NCBI GenBank assembly: GCA_018818065.1
Contig: JAHISV010000005.1
Span: forward strand, 106,527 to 170,526
Length of the DNA: 64,000 nt
Source of the DNA: Bacteroidota bacterium
Lineage (GTDB): Bacteria; Bacteroidota; Ignavibacteria; Ignavibacteriales; Melioribacteraceae
Reading direction: 5' to 3'
Shown here: positions 43,319 through 52,572 of the stretch, piece by piece
Numbering within the stretch: the stretch's first letter is position 1
How the letters are laid out: every line of letters begins with the position of its first letter
Position numbers and translations under genes: made by a program
Notes under the pieces: model-generated
What the model saw: only the letters and a program-made list of their open reading frames with translations
Told to the model about the DNA's origin: nothing
The model's database searches: none

Positions 43319-44446
43319 ATGGCAAAACGAGATTATTATGAAATACTAGGGATTAGTAAAAATGCCTCAGATGACGAGATAAAAAAAGCCTACAGAAAGC
43401 TGGCGATGCAGTATCATCCTGATAAAAATCCAGATGACAAATCGGCCGAAGATAAATTTAAAGAAGGCGCTGAAGCCTACGAAGTGTTAAAAGATCCCCA
43501 AAAACGAGCTAAGTATGATAAGTTCGGACACTCCGGACTTAAGGGCGGGCAGGATTTTCATGGCTTTAATGATGTTAATGATATCTTCAGCAATTTCTCT
43601 GATATTTTTGGTGGTGCTTTTGGCGGCGGTGGTTCCATTTTTGACGATTTTTTTGGTGGACAGGGTGGTGGCGCACAAAGATCACGTAGAAGATCCGGAA
43701 CAGGTACTCCGGGTAGTGATTTAAAAGTTGTCTTAAAGCTAACACTGGAAGAAATTGCAGCCGGCACGGTAAAGAAGCTGAAGATCAAGAAAAATGTAAA
43801 GTGCAGTACTTGTAACGGGTCGGGAGCAAAAGATTCCAATTCGTACACTACCTGTTCTGTTTGTAATGGTTCCGGGGAGGTCAGGCAAGTATCCCGATCA
43901 CTTTTTGGACAATTTGTTAATATCGCTCCATGTAACAATTGCAGCGGCTCCGGTAAAATTATTTCCGATAGATGCAAAACATGTAAGGGCGAGGGCAGGA
44001 AAGAAGATGAAGCAACAATCCGCATTAATGTTCCTGCTGGTGTAACGGGCAATAGTTACATGACTCTGCGCGGCGAAGGTAATGCCGGAAAACAAGGCGG
44101 GCAGGCTGGAGATATTATTGTTGTATTTGAAGAACTTGCTCATGAATACTTTATTCGCGAAGGCGATGATCTTGTATACGATCTTGATCTCAGTATCCCG
44201 GAAGCCATTTTAGGAACCGAGATAGAAGTACCGACACTTACGGGAAGAGCAAAATTAAAAATTGAACCTGGCACGCAGTCGGGCAAATTATTAAAAATGA
44301 GAGACAAAGGTATTCAGCATTTGAATCAGCATGGAGCTGGAGACCAATTGGTTAGGATTAATCTAAAAATTCCAAAATTTGTTAATGCCAAGGAACGCGA
44401 ATTATTAAAAGAACTGGCAACTCAGCCTAATATAAAGGTATCCTAG
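43319..44446 (+). CDS. dnaJ: Chaperone DnaJ
   Basis: 375 residues. J domain with YHPDKNP, Gly/Phe-rich linker, four zinc motifs ([32 protein letters not shown]) and the C-terminal substrate domains. Full-length class I DnaJ, 8 bp after grpE. Confidence 0.95.
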   Translation: MAKRDYYEILGISKNASDDEIKKAYRKLAMQYHPDKNPDDKSAEDKFKEGAEAYEVLKDPQKRAKYDKFGHSGLKGGQDFHGFNDVNDIFSNFSDIFGGAFGGGGSIFDDFFGGQGGGAQRSRRRSGTGTPGSDLKVVLKLTLEEIAAGTVKKLKIKKNVKCSTCNGSGAKDSNSYTTCSVCNGSGEVRQVSRSLFGQFVNIAPCNNCSGSGKIISDRCKTCKGEGRKEDEATIRINVPAGVTGNSYMTLRGEGNAGKQGGQAGDIIVVFEELAHEYFIREGDDLVYDLDLSIPEAILGTEIEVPTLTGRAKLKIEPGTQSGKLLKMRDKGIQHLNQHGAGDQLVRINLKIPKFVNAKERELLKELATQPNIKVS

Positions 44447-44466
44447 AGGTTTTTAAGTGTCATTGA

Positions 44467-44970
44467 TTGAGAATTATTATAAAATTTTTATCAGACATAA
44501 GTAAAAAGCTAGGTTTCACTGAAGTAGAATTCAGGGTAATTTTTTTTCTACTTTTAATGCTGTTTATTGGCATTTTAGCAAACTATCTGAAAGAAAAGGG
44601 GAATTCTTTCGAAATAGTTAGTTTTGATTACTCAGAACAGGATAGTTTATTTGCTTTTTCGGTCAGCCAAACCGAAAAAATGATTGAGAAAAATGTTGAT
44701 TCTGAACAAGAACTTTTAGATTTTAGGACTGATAAAATCGAGTCAGGATCCCAAAAAGCACCTGATTTGGCAGAGTTAAGAGTAAATCTAAATTCTGCTG
44801 AAATTAATGAGTTAGTGCAGTTACCAGGTATTGGAGAAAAGACTGCTCTGCAAATTATAAATTATCGGATTTCCATTGCAAAATTCAAAAGCATTAAAGA
44901 CATAATGCTTGTTAAAGGCATTGGAGAAAGAAAATTTGAAAAAATTAGGAAGTATATTTTTGTTGAATAA
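44467..44970 (+). CDS. ComEA-like helix-hairpin-helix protein with membrane anchor
   Basis: 167 residues. The start appears to be a TTG at 44467 because an in-frame stop lies just upstream. One N-terminal helix (about residues 23-42), an acidic linker, then RVNLNSAEINELVQLPGIGE and MLVKGIGERKFEKI, the paired HhH DNA-binding motifs of ComEA. ComEA proteins bind incoming DNA in natural competence. It is followed by a membrane protein and a PilM-like gene. Confidence 0.8.
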   Translation: MRIIIKFLSDISKKLGFTEVEFRVIFFLLLMLFIGILANYLKEKGNSFEIVSFDYSEQDSLFAFSVSQTEKMIEKNVDSEQELLDFRTDKIESGSQKAPDLAELRVNLNSAEINELVQLPGIGEKTALQIINYRISIAKFKSIKDIMLVKGIGERKFEKIRKYIFVE

Positions 44971-44999
44971 TAAAATCTATTTTAATACCCGGAGGTATA

Positions 45000-45560
45000 A
45001 TGCAAAGAAAGACTGAACCATGGTATATCCATGCAGTGCTTATGGTTATAATAGCTATTTTAACTTACATCCTTATTCGCGTTGCTATTATTGACCCTAG
45101 TGAAGTTGTTGCTAATGAAAAGAGATGGAAAACGGAATCACGTTTGAGAATGTCAAACCTTAAACAAGCGCAGATGCTATTTGAAGATAGACATAAGCAG
45201 TTTACTGACAATTTAGAAGAATTGGTTAGCTTCCTGAAAACAGACTCAAAAGTTGCAGAGTTGATTGAGGGTTGGGATAGTGTAAGAAATGCATCGACTA
45301 ATCCTTTTGATACACTGTTAATGAGTAGGGATTTATCTTTCGATTCATTATTTACTTCGCCAAAATCATTAGCTCGTTATATCATGAGTGTTGACACTTC
45401 AATTCAGATTGATACCGTGATTAACAGAAGAGGTACTATTGTATCAATTGACACTTTAACTGAAATTGGCAAATTATATGAAATTATATGCCCCGATGGT
45501 TATGGTAAAATAGGCGATACTAAAAACCAAGCCTTGAAAAATTCATCCACCTGGGAATAA
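45000..45560 (+). CDS. Single-pass membrane protein, unknown, in ComEA/PilM-like trio
   Basis: 186 residues with CCCGGAGG ahead of the ATG. One helix at about residues 11-28, then an extracytoplasmic domain with a coiled-coil-prone stretch (KRWKTESRLRMSNLKQAQML) and a C-terminal CPDGYGKIGD. It resembles neither PilN nor PilO clearly. It lies 9 bp before the PilM-like gene. Confidence 0.7.
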   Translation: MQRKTEPWYIHAVLMVIIAILTYILIRVAIIDPSEVVANEKRWKTESRLRMSNLKQAQMLFEDRHKQFTDNLEELVSFLKTDSKVAELIEGWDSVRNASTNPFDTLLMSRDLSFDSLFTSPKSLARYIMSVDTSIQIDTVINRRGTIVSIDTLTEIGKLYEIICPDGYGKIGDTKNQALKNSSTWE

Positions 45561-45568
45561 GCTAATTC

Positions 45569-46489
45569 ATGGCATTATTTGAAAATCATGCTGGATTGAA
45601 TTTAACAGCAGATAAATTGCAGTTGGTTGAAGTTATACATAAAGAAAATAGTTTTTTTTTGGAGAATGTTGATGAAGTAAAGCTTGATGGTTTTGACGAA
45701 GGCACTGAAGTTGCTGAAATCATCAACATTCTCCAGAATTCATTTCAAAAAATCATTTCCAGAAAACCACTTCTAAGCAGGAATGTCTCATTCTCTTTGG
45801 GTCACGAGTTTTTTAAAATTGCCCAAATTCCATATGAATCTACCCTGCTAAAACTGGATCTGCTCGATTATTTAAAATATGAGTTTGATGTACTGTTCCC
45901 TGCGTGTAGAAGAGACGATTACATTTTACGCCACTTTGAGGTAAATCGGGAAGGAATTATTAATAATAATACAGTGATTCTTGTAGCAGTAAAGCGTAAG
46001 ATGGTCCAAATTATCCATCAATTTTGCCGGAACAATAACCTCATTTTAAAAAACATTGATAATGTGCACATTGCTTCAAACTCTTTCATTCTGTTAGATA
46101 ATATTGGTTCCCGCAAAGAAATATATTGCAGTATACTTGTTGACGGGGATTATTTATCAATAATTGGACTGGATGAAAAACACCCAATGTACTTCCGTGT
46201 GCGAAAGATAAAAGACCATGATAACATGACGGCTCAAATGGTTGAAGAACTGGATCACTTGATTCAGGTTGGTGTTTCAACCCGCTCAATTTCTAAATGC
46301 TATGTTGGCGGAGATTTAGCTGATGACAAGTTCATGAAAATGTTCAGAGACAATTTTGATATAAATCTTATCAGGTATAATCCTTTGGATAAAACGAGAG
46401 TATCACCGCATTTATTTGAGAGCGATCTGTTTAAGGAGAATTATCATTGTTTTACAGCTGCCTCCGGTATGGCATTGAGAATGATATAA
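45569..46489 (+). CDS. PilM-like actin-fold protein
   Basis: 306 residues. The overall pattern (LNLTADKLQLVEV at the start, KIISRKPLLSRNVSFSLG, IDNVHIASNSFILL, SILVDGDYLSIIGLD, CYVGGDLADDKFM and a closing ASGMALRMI) matches type IV pilus assembly ATPases of the PilM group. The classical pilN and pilO partners are not next to it; instead a one-helix protein and a ComEA-like gene precede it. Its stop overlaps the rsmD start (TAATG). Confidence 0.7.
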   Translation: MALFENHAGLNLTADKLQLVEVIHKENSFFLENVDEVKLDGFDEGTEVAEIINILQNSFQKIISRKPLLSRNVSFSLGHEFFKIAQIPYESTLLKLDLLDYLKYEFDVLFPACRRDDYILRHFEVNREGIINNNTVILVAVKRKMVQIIHQFCRNNNLILKNIDNVHIASNSFILLDNIGSRKEIYCSILVDGDYLSIIGLDEKHPMYFRVRKIKDHDNMTAQMVEELDHLIQVGVSTRSISKCYVGGDLADDKFMKMFRDNFDINLIRYNPLDKTRVSPHLFESDLFKENYHCFTAASGMALRMI

Positions 46490-47037
46490 TGCGGATAATA
46501 TCAGGTTACAACAGAGGGCGTATTCTAAAAACTCCCAGCACAAAATTTACCCGGCCAACCACCGATAAAGCCAAAGGGGTGATTTTTAACTATCTGAACA
46601 ATCTTATCGATTTTGATGAAATTTCGGTATGCGACATATATGCTGGGTCTGGTGCACTAGGTTTAGAAGCTCTTAGCCGTGGTGCGGCAACTGTGCATTT
46701 TGTCGAAAAAAATTTTCCTGTTATTACTGTCTTGAAGGAGAATATCAAAACGGTTGGTGAGGAGGAATGTACAAGAATCTTCAAAATGGATGCCTTGAAA
46801 TTTTCAAAAATTGCTGAGCACGATAGCTATGACTTAATAATAGCCGATCCGCCCTTCTTTATGGATGATATACATAAAGTAGCAGAGAATTTACTTGAAA
46901 GAAATTACCTGAAGAATGAAGGGCGGTTTTTAATTGAAAGATCTGTTCAAACTGAAAAAGAAGACAGAGTTGGTTTCGGTATTGATCCCTTCAAAAAAAT
47001 AGGCGATAGTCTTCTATACGAATTTGTTAAAACTTAG
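46489..47037 (+). CDS. rsmD: 16S rRNA (guanine966-N2)-methyltransferase (RsmD)
   Basis: 182 residues from the ATG at 46489. RIISGYNRGRILKTP, RPTTDKAKGVIFNYL, VCDIYAGSGALGLEALSRGA and the catalytic ADPPF. One-base overlap with the PilM-like gene. Confidence 0.9.
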   Translation: MRIISGYNRGRILKTPSTKFTRPTTDKAKGVIFNYLNNLIDFDEISVCDIYAGSGALGLEALSRGAATVHFVEKNFPVITVLKENIKTVGEEECTRIFKMDALKFSKIAEHDSYDLIIADPPFFMDDIHKVAENLLERNYLKNEGRFLIERSVQTEKEDRVGFGIDPFKKIGDSLLYEFVKT

Positions 47038-47146
47038 TTTTAATTCCCCATTCCATCATCAATTCGTCTTCACATTTTCATTAGGTTAATAATATTGCTA
47101 TTTTAATTCACTAATAAATTTCAAATTCATATTGGAACTGATAAGA

Positions 47147-47623
47147 ATGAAGAGAGTAATATATCCGGGAACATTTGACCCTGTAACAAACGGACATATT
47201 GACATCATCAAACGGGCCGTTGATTTATTTGATGAATTAGTAGTAACCGTTGCTAAAAATCCAACTAAGAACTGTCTTTTTTCTACGGAAGATAGACTAA
47301 CTATGTTGAAAGAAAGTCTAAAGGATTATCCCAAAGTAAGCATAGATTCACACGATGGACTTGTGGTTGAACATGCAAAAGAAGTCGGCGCTATGGGTAT
47401 TATTAGGGGCTTAAGAGCTATAAGTGATTTTGAATATGAATTTCAGATGGCTCTCATGAACAGGAAATTAGATGAAGATATCAGAACTATTTTTTTGATG
47501 CCGCACGAAAGGTATACATACTTAAATTCAACTATTGTTAGAAATCTCGCCCAATTCAAGGGGGATGTGTCAGACTTTGTCCCGCCAATTGTAGCTAAAA
47601 AATTAAAAGAAAAGTATGGCTAA
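47147..47623 (+). CDS. coaD: Phosphopantetheine adenylyltransferase (CoaD)
   Basis: 158 residues from the ATG at 47147; an in-frame TTG 15 bp upstream is less likely. YPGTFDPVTNGHIDII has the TxGH-type nucleotidyltransferase motif (TNGH here), and IIRGLRAISDFEYEFQMALM and YTYLNSTIVR follow. Penultimate step of CoA synthesis. Confidence 0.95.
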   Translation: MKRVIYPGTFDPVTNGHIDIIKRAVDLFDELVVTVAKNPTKNCLFSTEDRLTMLKESLKDYPKVSIDSHDGLVVEHAKEVGAMGIIRGLRAISDFEYEFQMALMNRKLDEDIRTIFLMPHERYTYLNSTIVRNLAQFKGDVSDFVPPIVAKKLKEKYG

Positions 47624-47653
47624 AAAAAAAGCCCCAATTTTAGGGGCTTTTTT
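47624..47653. terminator. Bidirectional rho-independent terminator
   Basis: A-tract, GCCCC (47631-47635), short AT loop, GGGGC (47643-47647) and T-tract. It serves both coaD (plus) and the convergent symporter gene (minus). Confidence 0.85.
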
Positions 47654-47657
47654 GATT

Positions 47658-49754
47658 CTACATTTCTTTTTCTGCTGTAAGCCCTTTTTCTTTAACAAAA
47701 ACACCACTTAAAAGGTGTTCGTTGTTTATATATACAACACCGTCTTCATCATGTGGTTCTCCGTAAACTGAGTGAATGGATTTTAATCCACCAAGATATT
47801 TTCTCGCATCACATAAATAAACCAAATCACCTACATTTGCCTTCATTAAAGACATCTGATTTTTGCTAAAGTTAACAATATCGTCTTCACCCTCTTTTAT
47901 CTTCCATCTTACTTTAACTAATACCCCTTCTTCATCATTTACTTTGCTGCCTTTGAAAAACTCTTTTGCCTGTCCAATAGTCCATACAGTAAGTCCATCA
48001 AGGTTTGTCTTTTCGTCATATTTAACAAAATATGTTACGGTAAGAGCCACAGCAATAAGCATTACTACTGATAAAAGGAGAGAAACAAACACTGTAGGGA
48101 TGTTAAGTGCAATCACAATAAAACTTACAACCGCTATCATTATCAGTACAATAAATATATTTCTATGATTTCCATTTAACTTTATTTTCGTAATAATATC
48201 TTTTTGGAATTGGGTTGTAAAAGCCACCAAAACACCTACACCAGTGCACACGACCAGATTATAAAGCGCTCTTATGTAACTATATGGATGAGAGGGATTC
48301 ATCTCAATACCATGATCAAATGGCGAAATTAATACTCCGGGATTAGCTGCCCCAAGCATCATTAAACTTACTCCAACAATAAAAGTTGACATAACTGCCG
48401 CAGGAGTAAACTTTCGCCAAAAAATACCCATAAAAATTGCCACCACTAAAGGTGGTGTTAGAGTTGAATGAAAATACCCGTGGGCTTCATACACGGTTGG
48501 GAATCTATCAAGGGCAAGTACCGCCAATACACCCAGAATTGTTATGGCAACAGAGGACCATCTTGCAGCGTTCAATTCATTTTTATCAGTTTCTCTTGCC
48601 GTAATTTCTTTTTTCTTCATGAATTCTTTAACAGGTCTATAAACATCATTAATGTAAATAGCCGCTGTTGCATTTATAAGAGTATCCACAGTAGACATGA
48701 GTGCCGCGGTTAAGGCTGCCATTATGAATCCAAAAACACCGGGTTGAGATACTATATTTGCAACAACAACAAAAATCTGATCAGGCGAAGTGTTTGGAGG
48801 AACAACATCCGGGTGAGCTATAGAGATAGCCTTACCTATCCATCCGGCATTTCCAACCACGATTGCTGAGAGTGGCAGCATGGCAATAATATTAAATGTT
48901 GCAGCTTTTCTCCCCTCATTAACGCTTTTTGTTGCCATAAAGCGCATAATAAGTCCCATGTTCATAAATAAGAAACCGATTGAACCGGCAACTCCATCCT
49001 GCCAAAATATTCCTACAAAATTAAAACTCGATGGTTCATTGTAATGAGCCAGAGGCAATTTCCATTCAACAGGCAGCAAATTCCAAAAGACTTCAAAGCC
49101 TCCCAGATAATCCAAACCCAAAATGAATAACATAAATCCCGCGAACAGAAGAATAAATCCCTGCAGCAAATCAGTAAAGATAACTGCAGTTTGACCACCG
49201 AAGGTAATGTAAACACCGGTAATAATGGCAATTACAGTAACAATCCCCATAAGAGTCACATCAAAGTTGATTCCGAGGAATGCAAATGACTCTGGTAATA
49301 GTGGCTGTGCAGCCTTACCCAGGGTTAGAAATCCAATACCGATATAACCAATCATATAGAAAAGAAGTAGAATGGTCGCAAGGAATCTCGCAGATGGACT
49401 AAAACGTTTTTCAAAATACTCAGGAATGGATCTTATCTTTGTATACACAATGATTGGCAGCCAACCGAAGAGAAAAAATGGCACGAAAAACCAATCATTA
49501 ATGTATGTCATGGTAGATGAAATACCATGTTCAAATCCTTTTGCCGAATATTTTATAAAACTATGACTTCCAACACCAGTAGCAACAATGGAAAAAGCTA
49601 TAAGCCACCAGGCAAATCTCCTGCCGCCAAAGAAGAAGTCTTTCGTGTTTCTGTTATATCGACCGAAATAGCTTCCAAATAGCATAATTACAACAAAGTA
49701 CACTATCATTACTATCCAATCAGTCGATGTTCCAATATTATGAAAAGTTTCCAT
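47658..49754 (-). CDS. Sodium:solute symporter (SSS) family transporter
   Basis: 698 residues, about 13 helices. SSS features: NTKDFFFGGRRFAWWLIAFS, SIPEYFEKRFSP, GGQTAVIFTDLLQGFILLF and ALMSTVDTLINATAAIYIND. The last about 110 residues are a soluble extension, longer than most SSS proteins. Substrate unknown. It starts 3 bp after the small two-helix gene, with GGTAGG as ribosome site, so the two are coupled. Confidence 0.9.
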   Translation of the reverse strand: METFHNIGTSTDWIVMIVYFVVIMLFGSYFGRYNRNTKDFFFGGRRFAWWLIAFSIVATGVGSHSFIKYSAKGFEHGISSTMTYINDWFFVPFFLFGWLPIIVYTKIRSIPEYFEKRFSPSARFLATILLLFYMIGYIGIGFLTLGKAAQPLLPESFAFLGINFDVTLMGIVTVIAIITGVYITFGGQTAVIFTDLLQGFILLFAGFMLFILGLDYLGGFEVFWNLLPVEWKLPLAHYNEPSSFNFVGIFWQDGVAGSIGFLFMNMGLIMRFMATKSVNEGRKAATFNIIAMLPLSAIVVGNAGWIGKAISIAHPDVVPPNTSPDQIFVVVANIVSQPGVFGFIMAALTAALMSTVDTLINATAAIYINDVYRPVKEFMKKKEITARETDKNELNAARWSSVAITILGVLAVLALDRFPTVYEAHGYFHSTLTPPLVVAIFMGIFWRKFTPAAVMSTFIVGVSLMMLGAANPGVLISPFDHGIEMNPSHPYSYIRALYNLVVCTGVGVLVAFTTQFQKDIITKIKLNGNHRNIFIVLIMIAVVSFIVIALNIPTVFVSLLLSVVMLIAVALTVTYFVKYDEKTNLDGLTVWTIGQAKEFFKGSKVNDEEGVLVKVRWKIKEGEDDIVNFSKNQMSLMKANVGDLVYLCDARKYLGGLKSIHSVYGEPHDEDGVVYINNEHLLSGVFVKEKGLTAEKEM

Positions 49755-49757
49755 AGC

Positions 49758-49970
49758 CTACCAATATAATGCTGCGATGATTAAAAATGCATGTAAACAA
49801 ACAAAGAAGAAAAATCCAAATATTAAAATCCGCCACCAAAAAAGATGTCTTTTCTTTTTTAGGTCTATTGCTCCACTCTTCTTGATAATAAACATACCAA
49901 ATAAAAAGAACAGCCCGCCAACTCCATATAAATATAGAAAGGGAAGCCAAGTTTGCTCAAAGGAAGGCAT
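49758..49970 (-). CDS. Small two-helix membrane protein paired with the symporter
   Basis: 70 residues, MPSFEQTWLPFLYLYGVGGL then two hydrophobic helices joined by a basic loop (KKSGAIDLKKKRH). Good ATG with AGGA upstream. Its tight coupling to the SSS gene suggests an accessory subunit, as known for other SSS transporters. The overlapping frame at 49738-49950 is a shadow. Confidence 0.75.
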   Translation of the reverse strand: MPSFEQTWLPFLYLYGVGGLFFLFGMFIIKKSGAIDLKKKRHLFWWRILIFGFFFFVCLHAFLIIAALYW

Positions 49971-50413
49971 AATGTCCTGTTAGAATTGTTATAGTATTCA
50001 ACGGTCTTCAAATTAAAGAAGCATGGAATCATTTGCAAATAAAATCTGTAATTCCCCGTTTATTAAGCTTTTTCATCAGGGTTTGATACTAATAGATCGG
50101 ATTATTCATCAAAAAATTGTCATGTTTTCGTTCTAATGGTTAAAAACCAATTAAAGGCAAAAAACAAAAAAGCATGAATCCTTTTTAGACGAACAACATC
50201 TTAACAGACAATAAGTAAGTAGTTTTACGCCATATCTCTACTTTCCTTACATCCCTAGTAAAGCCGGAAGATAATCTTTCGGCTTTTTTTATTGTATGGT
50301 TTAGTACCCTTAGTCAATATTAATAAGGGCAAAATGATTGCTTTTAACTAATTGTGTCTCTAAATTTGACTTCTGAATGTTTTTAAATACCTAAAATGGA
50401 GGAATAGTATATA
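49971..50413. other. Divergent intergenic region (443 bp)
   Basis: Holds promoters for the symporter pair and the foldase gene, plus the plus-strand terminator at 50261-50290, which is not preceded by any plus-strand gene. No credible coding frame. Confidence 0.6.
50261..50290 (+). terminator. Orphan rho-independent terminator
   Basis: AGCCGGAAGAT and AATCTTTCGGCT pair almost perfectly and are followed by TTTTTTT. The T-tract is on the plus strand, 120 bp before the next plus-strand gene and far from any upstream one, so it may end a small RNA. Confidence 0.6.
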
Positions 50414-52495
50414 ATGGGAATGATGGGTAAGATGCGGAGTCTCGCTCCTTGGTTCATCCTCACTGTTGGTGGATTATTTGTTTTGTTCATGGTTTTGTCA
50501 GATTCAAACCTGGCAAGCTTTGTTGGACAACAACGAAATATTATCGGATCAATTAATGGATTTGATGTAACATATCAGGAGTTTTCAAAAACTCTTGAGA
50601 ATGCAAAATCGATTCAGCAACAGCAAGGACGTGAAATTGAAGAATCTCAAATGGCAATTTTTAGAGATCAGGTTTGGGACGCAGTTGTTTCGCAAAAACT
50701 GCTTGCAGACAAAATTGAAGAATTTGGGATAACCGTAACCGATGAAGAAGTACAGGACGTATTGTTGGGGCCAAATCCTCCGGCAGATTTAAGACAGAGT
50801 TTTATTGACTCCACAGGTAATTTCAATCGTGAAATGTATGAGACTGCTCTTTTCGATCCAAGAAACAAAGAAATTCTCCTCCAGTTAGAAGATCGTGTTC
50901 GCCAGGAAAAAATGCAGACTAAATTACAGAATTTACTTTTTGCTTCTATTACAGTAACTGATGAAGAAGTAAAGCGTAACTTTCTTGAGCAAAATGTGAA
51001 GATGAGCGCTGAATATGCTTTCATAAACAACAACTCTATTTCTGATACTACAATTGAAGTGAGCGAATCTGATATAAAGAGCTATTACAATAACCATAAG
51101 AAAGATTACAAAGAAGAAGCTATGCGGAAGATTAAGTATGTTCTTTTCAAAAGAGAGCCTTCCACTTCTGATAGTGTAGCTATTCTTGCAGATCTGAATT
51201 CTATTTTGAAGGATCTGGAAAGTGATACTAGTTCCTTCAAAACATACGTGGAAATTTATTCTGAAGAACCTTATGCACAAGATTCAGTATCTCTTAAAGT
51301 TATTCCTGAGGGAGCAAAAGAATTAGTGAGAAATGCTAATATTGGCGAAATAGTTGGTCCGGTATTAACTAAAGAAGGTTGTTTTGTTTACAGAGTGATT
51401 GGCAAAACGAAATCAGAAGAACCCTTGGTAAAAGCTTCTCATATTCTTATTAAAGGCGAAAATGATGAAGCGAAAACTAAAGCCGATGATATATACCAAC
51501 AACTTCAAGGCGGCGCTGATTTTGCAACCCTGGCAGCTCTTTATTCAGAAGATAAAGGCAATGCTCTTAATGGTGGTGATTTAGGATGGTTTGGTAAGGG
51601 ACAAATGGTTACTGAGTTTAATGATGCCTGCTTTAATGGCAAAGTTGATGTTATTCAAAAACCAGTTAAAACCAGATTTGGTTATCACATTATTAAGGTT
51701 ACCGGCAAAAACGATCAAAAATATATAGTTGAAAAAATTGTTCGTAAACTGGTTCCTTCTGGTTCAACTATCGACAATTTATATAAAAACGCAGACGACT
51801 TTGCTTTTGTAGCTCAGGATAATGGTTTTGAATCAGAGGCTGAATTACTTGGATACGACGTCAGAGAGTCTTACGCTTTTAACGAAGAAACAAAATCGAT
51901 CCCTGGCTTAGGTCAGAACGAAGCCCTAACCAAATTTGCCTTTGAAAACTCTGTGGGTTCAGTTGGCAATGTATTCAACTTCCCAACCGGTTACGTAGTC
52001 GCTGTTGTTTCCGAAGATATTCCTTCAGGATTCAAGCCTCTTGAGGATGTGAGCGGATCAATAAAGAGTATCATCCGCAAAGAAATAAAGTCTAAAAAAA
52101 TTAAAGAACTTGCGCTTGAAATGAAAAAACTTGTTGATGCTTCTGGCGACTTAAATGATGCGAAAAAATTAGACGCTACAGTACAGGTTGATGCAGCTAA
52201 TGAATTCGCAGCAACTGGCAGAATACCTGGCGTTGGTCAGGAATTTGCTTTTACAGATTTCGCAATGAATGCTGAGTTGAATAAAGTCTCGGAGCCGATT
52301 TTGGGATCCAGAGGCTGCTATTTAATAAAAGTTACCCAAAGAACTCCTTTTGATGAATCAGGGTTTTCAGTTCAAAAGTATACAATTAGAGAAAACTTGT
52401 TAAGACAGAAAAAATCAAGATTATATTCTGAGTGGATCGCCAGTGTTAAAGAAGAGGCGGACATTGAAGATTATCGATACAATTTCTGGAGATAG
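50414..52495 (+). CDS. Membrane-anchored peptidyl-prolyl isomerase, PpiD/SurA-like
   Basis: 693 residues. One helix near residues 12-30, SurA-like N-terminal domain, then a parvulin domain (about residues 335-430: VKASHILIKGENDEAKTKAD, GDLGWFGKGQMVTEFNDACF, TRFGYHIIKVTG), followed by a second diverged parvulin-like region (EFAATGRIPGVGQEFAFTDF). It probably helps fold exported proteins on the periplasmic face. AGGAGG-like site (TGGAGGAA) before the ATG. Ends at a strong terminator. Confidence 0.9.
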   Translation: MGMMGKMRSLAPWFILTVGGLFVLFMVLSDSNLASFVGQQRNIIGSINGFDVTYQEFSKTLENAKSIQQQQGREIEESQMAIFRDQVWDAVVSQKLLADKIEEFGITVTDEEVQDVLLGPNPPADLRQSFIDSTGNFNREMYETALFDPRNKEILLQLEDRVRQEKMQTKLQNLLFASITVTDEEVKRNFLEQNVKMSAEYAFINNNSISDTTIEVSESDIKSYYNNHKKDYKEEAMRKIKYVLFKREPSTSDSVAILADLNSILKDLESDTSSFKTYVEIYSEEPYAQDSVSLKVIPEGAKELVRNANIGEIVGPVLTKEGCFVYRVIGKTKSEEPLVKASHILIKGENDEAKTKADDIYQQLQGGADFATLAALYSEDKGNALNGGDLGWFGKGQMVTEFNDACFNGKVDVIQKPVKTRFGYHIIKVTGKNDQKYIVEKIVRKLVPSGSTIDNLYKNADDFAFVAQDNGFESEAELLGYDVRESYAFNEETKSIPGLGQNEALTKFAFENSVGSVGNVFNFPTGYVVAVVSEDIPSGFKPLEDVSGSIKSIIRKEIKSKKIKELALEMKKLVDASGDLNDAKKLDATVQVDAANEFAATGRIPGVGQEFAFTDFAMNAELNKVSEPILGSRGCYLIKVTQRTPFDESGFSVQKYTIRENLLRQKKSRLYSEWIASVKEEADIEDYRYNFWR

Positions 52496-52502
52496 TTTAT
52501 TA

Positions 52503-52532
52503 AAGCCGTGATTAAATCACGGCTTTTTTTTT
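52503..52532 (+). terminator. Rho-independent terminator
   Basis: AGCCGTGAT (52504-52512) and ATCACGGCT (52516-52524) with a three-base loop, followed by a long T-tract, 8 bp after the foldase stop. Confidence 0.9.
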
Positions 52533-52572
52533 GCCCTTTATCTTTATGTTCAATTCAATATATTTCCTACCG

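Noticed and set aside
43558..44143. Minus-strand frames antisense to dnaJ
   Set aside because: Shadow frames caused by the Gly/Cys-rich codons of dnaJ; composition (many Pro, Ser) is typical of antisense translation.
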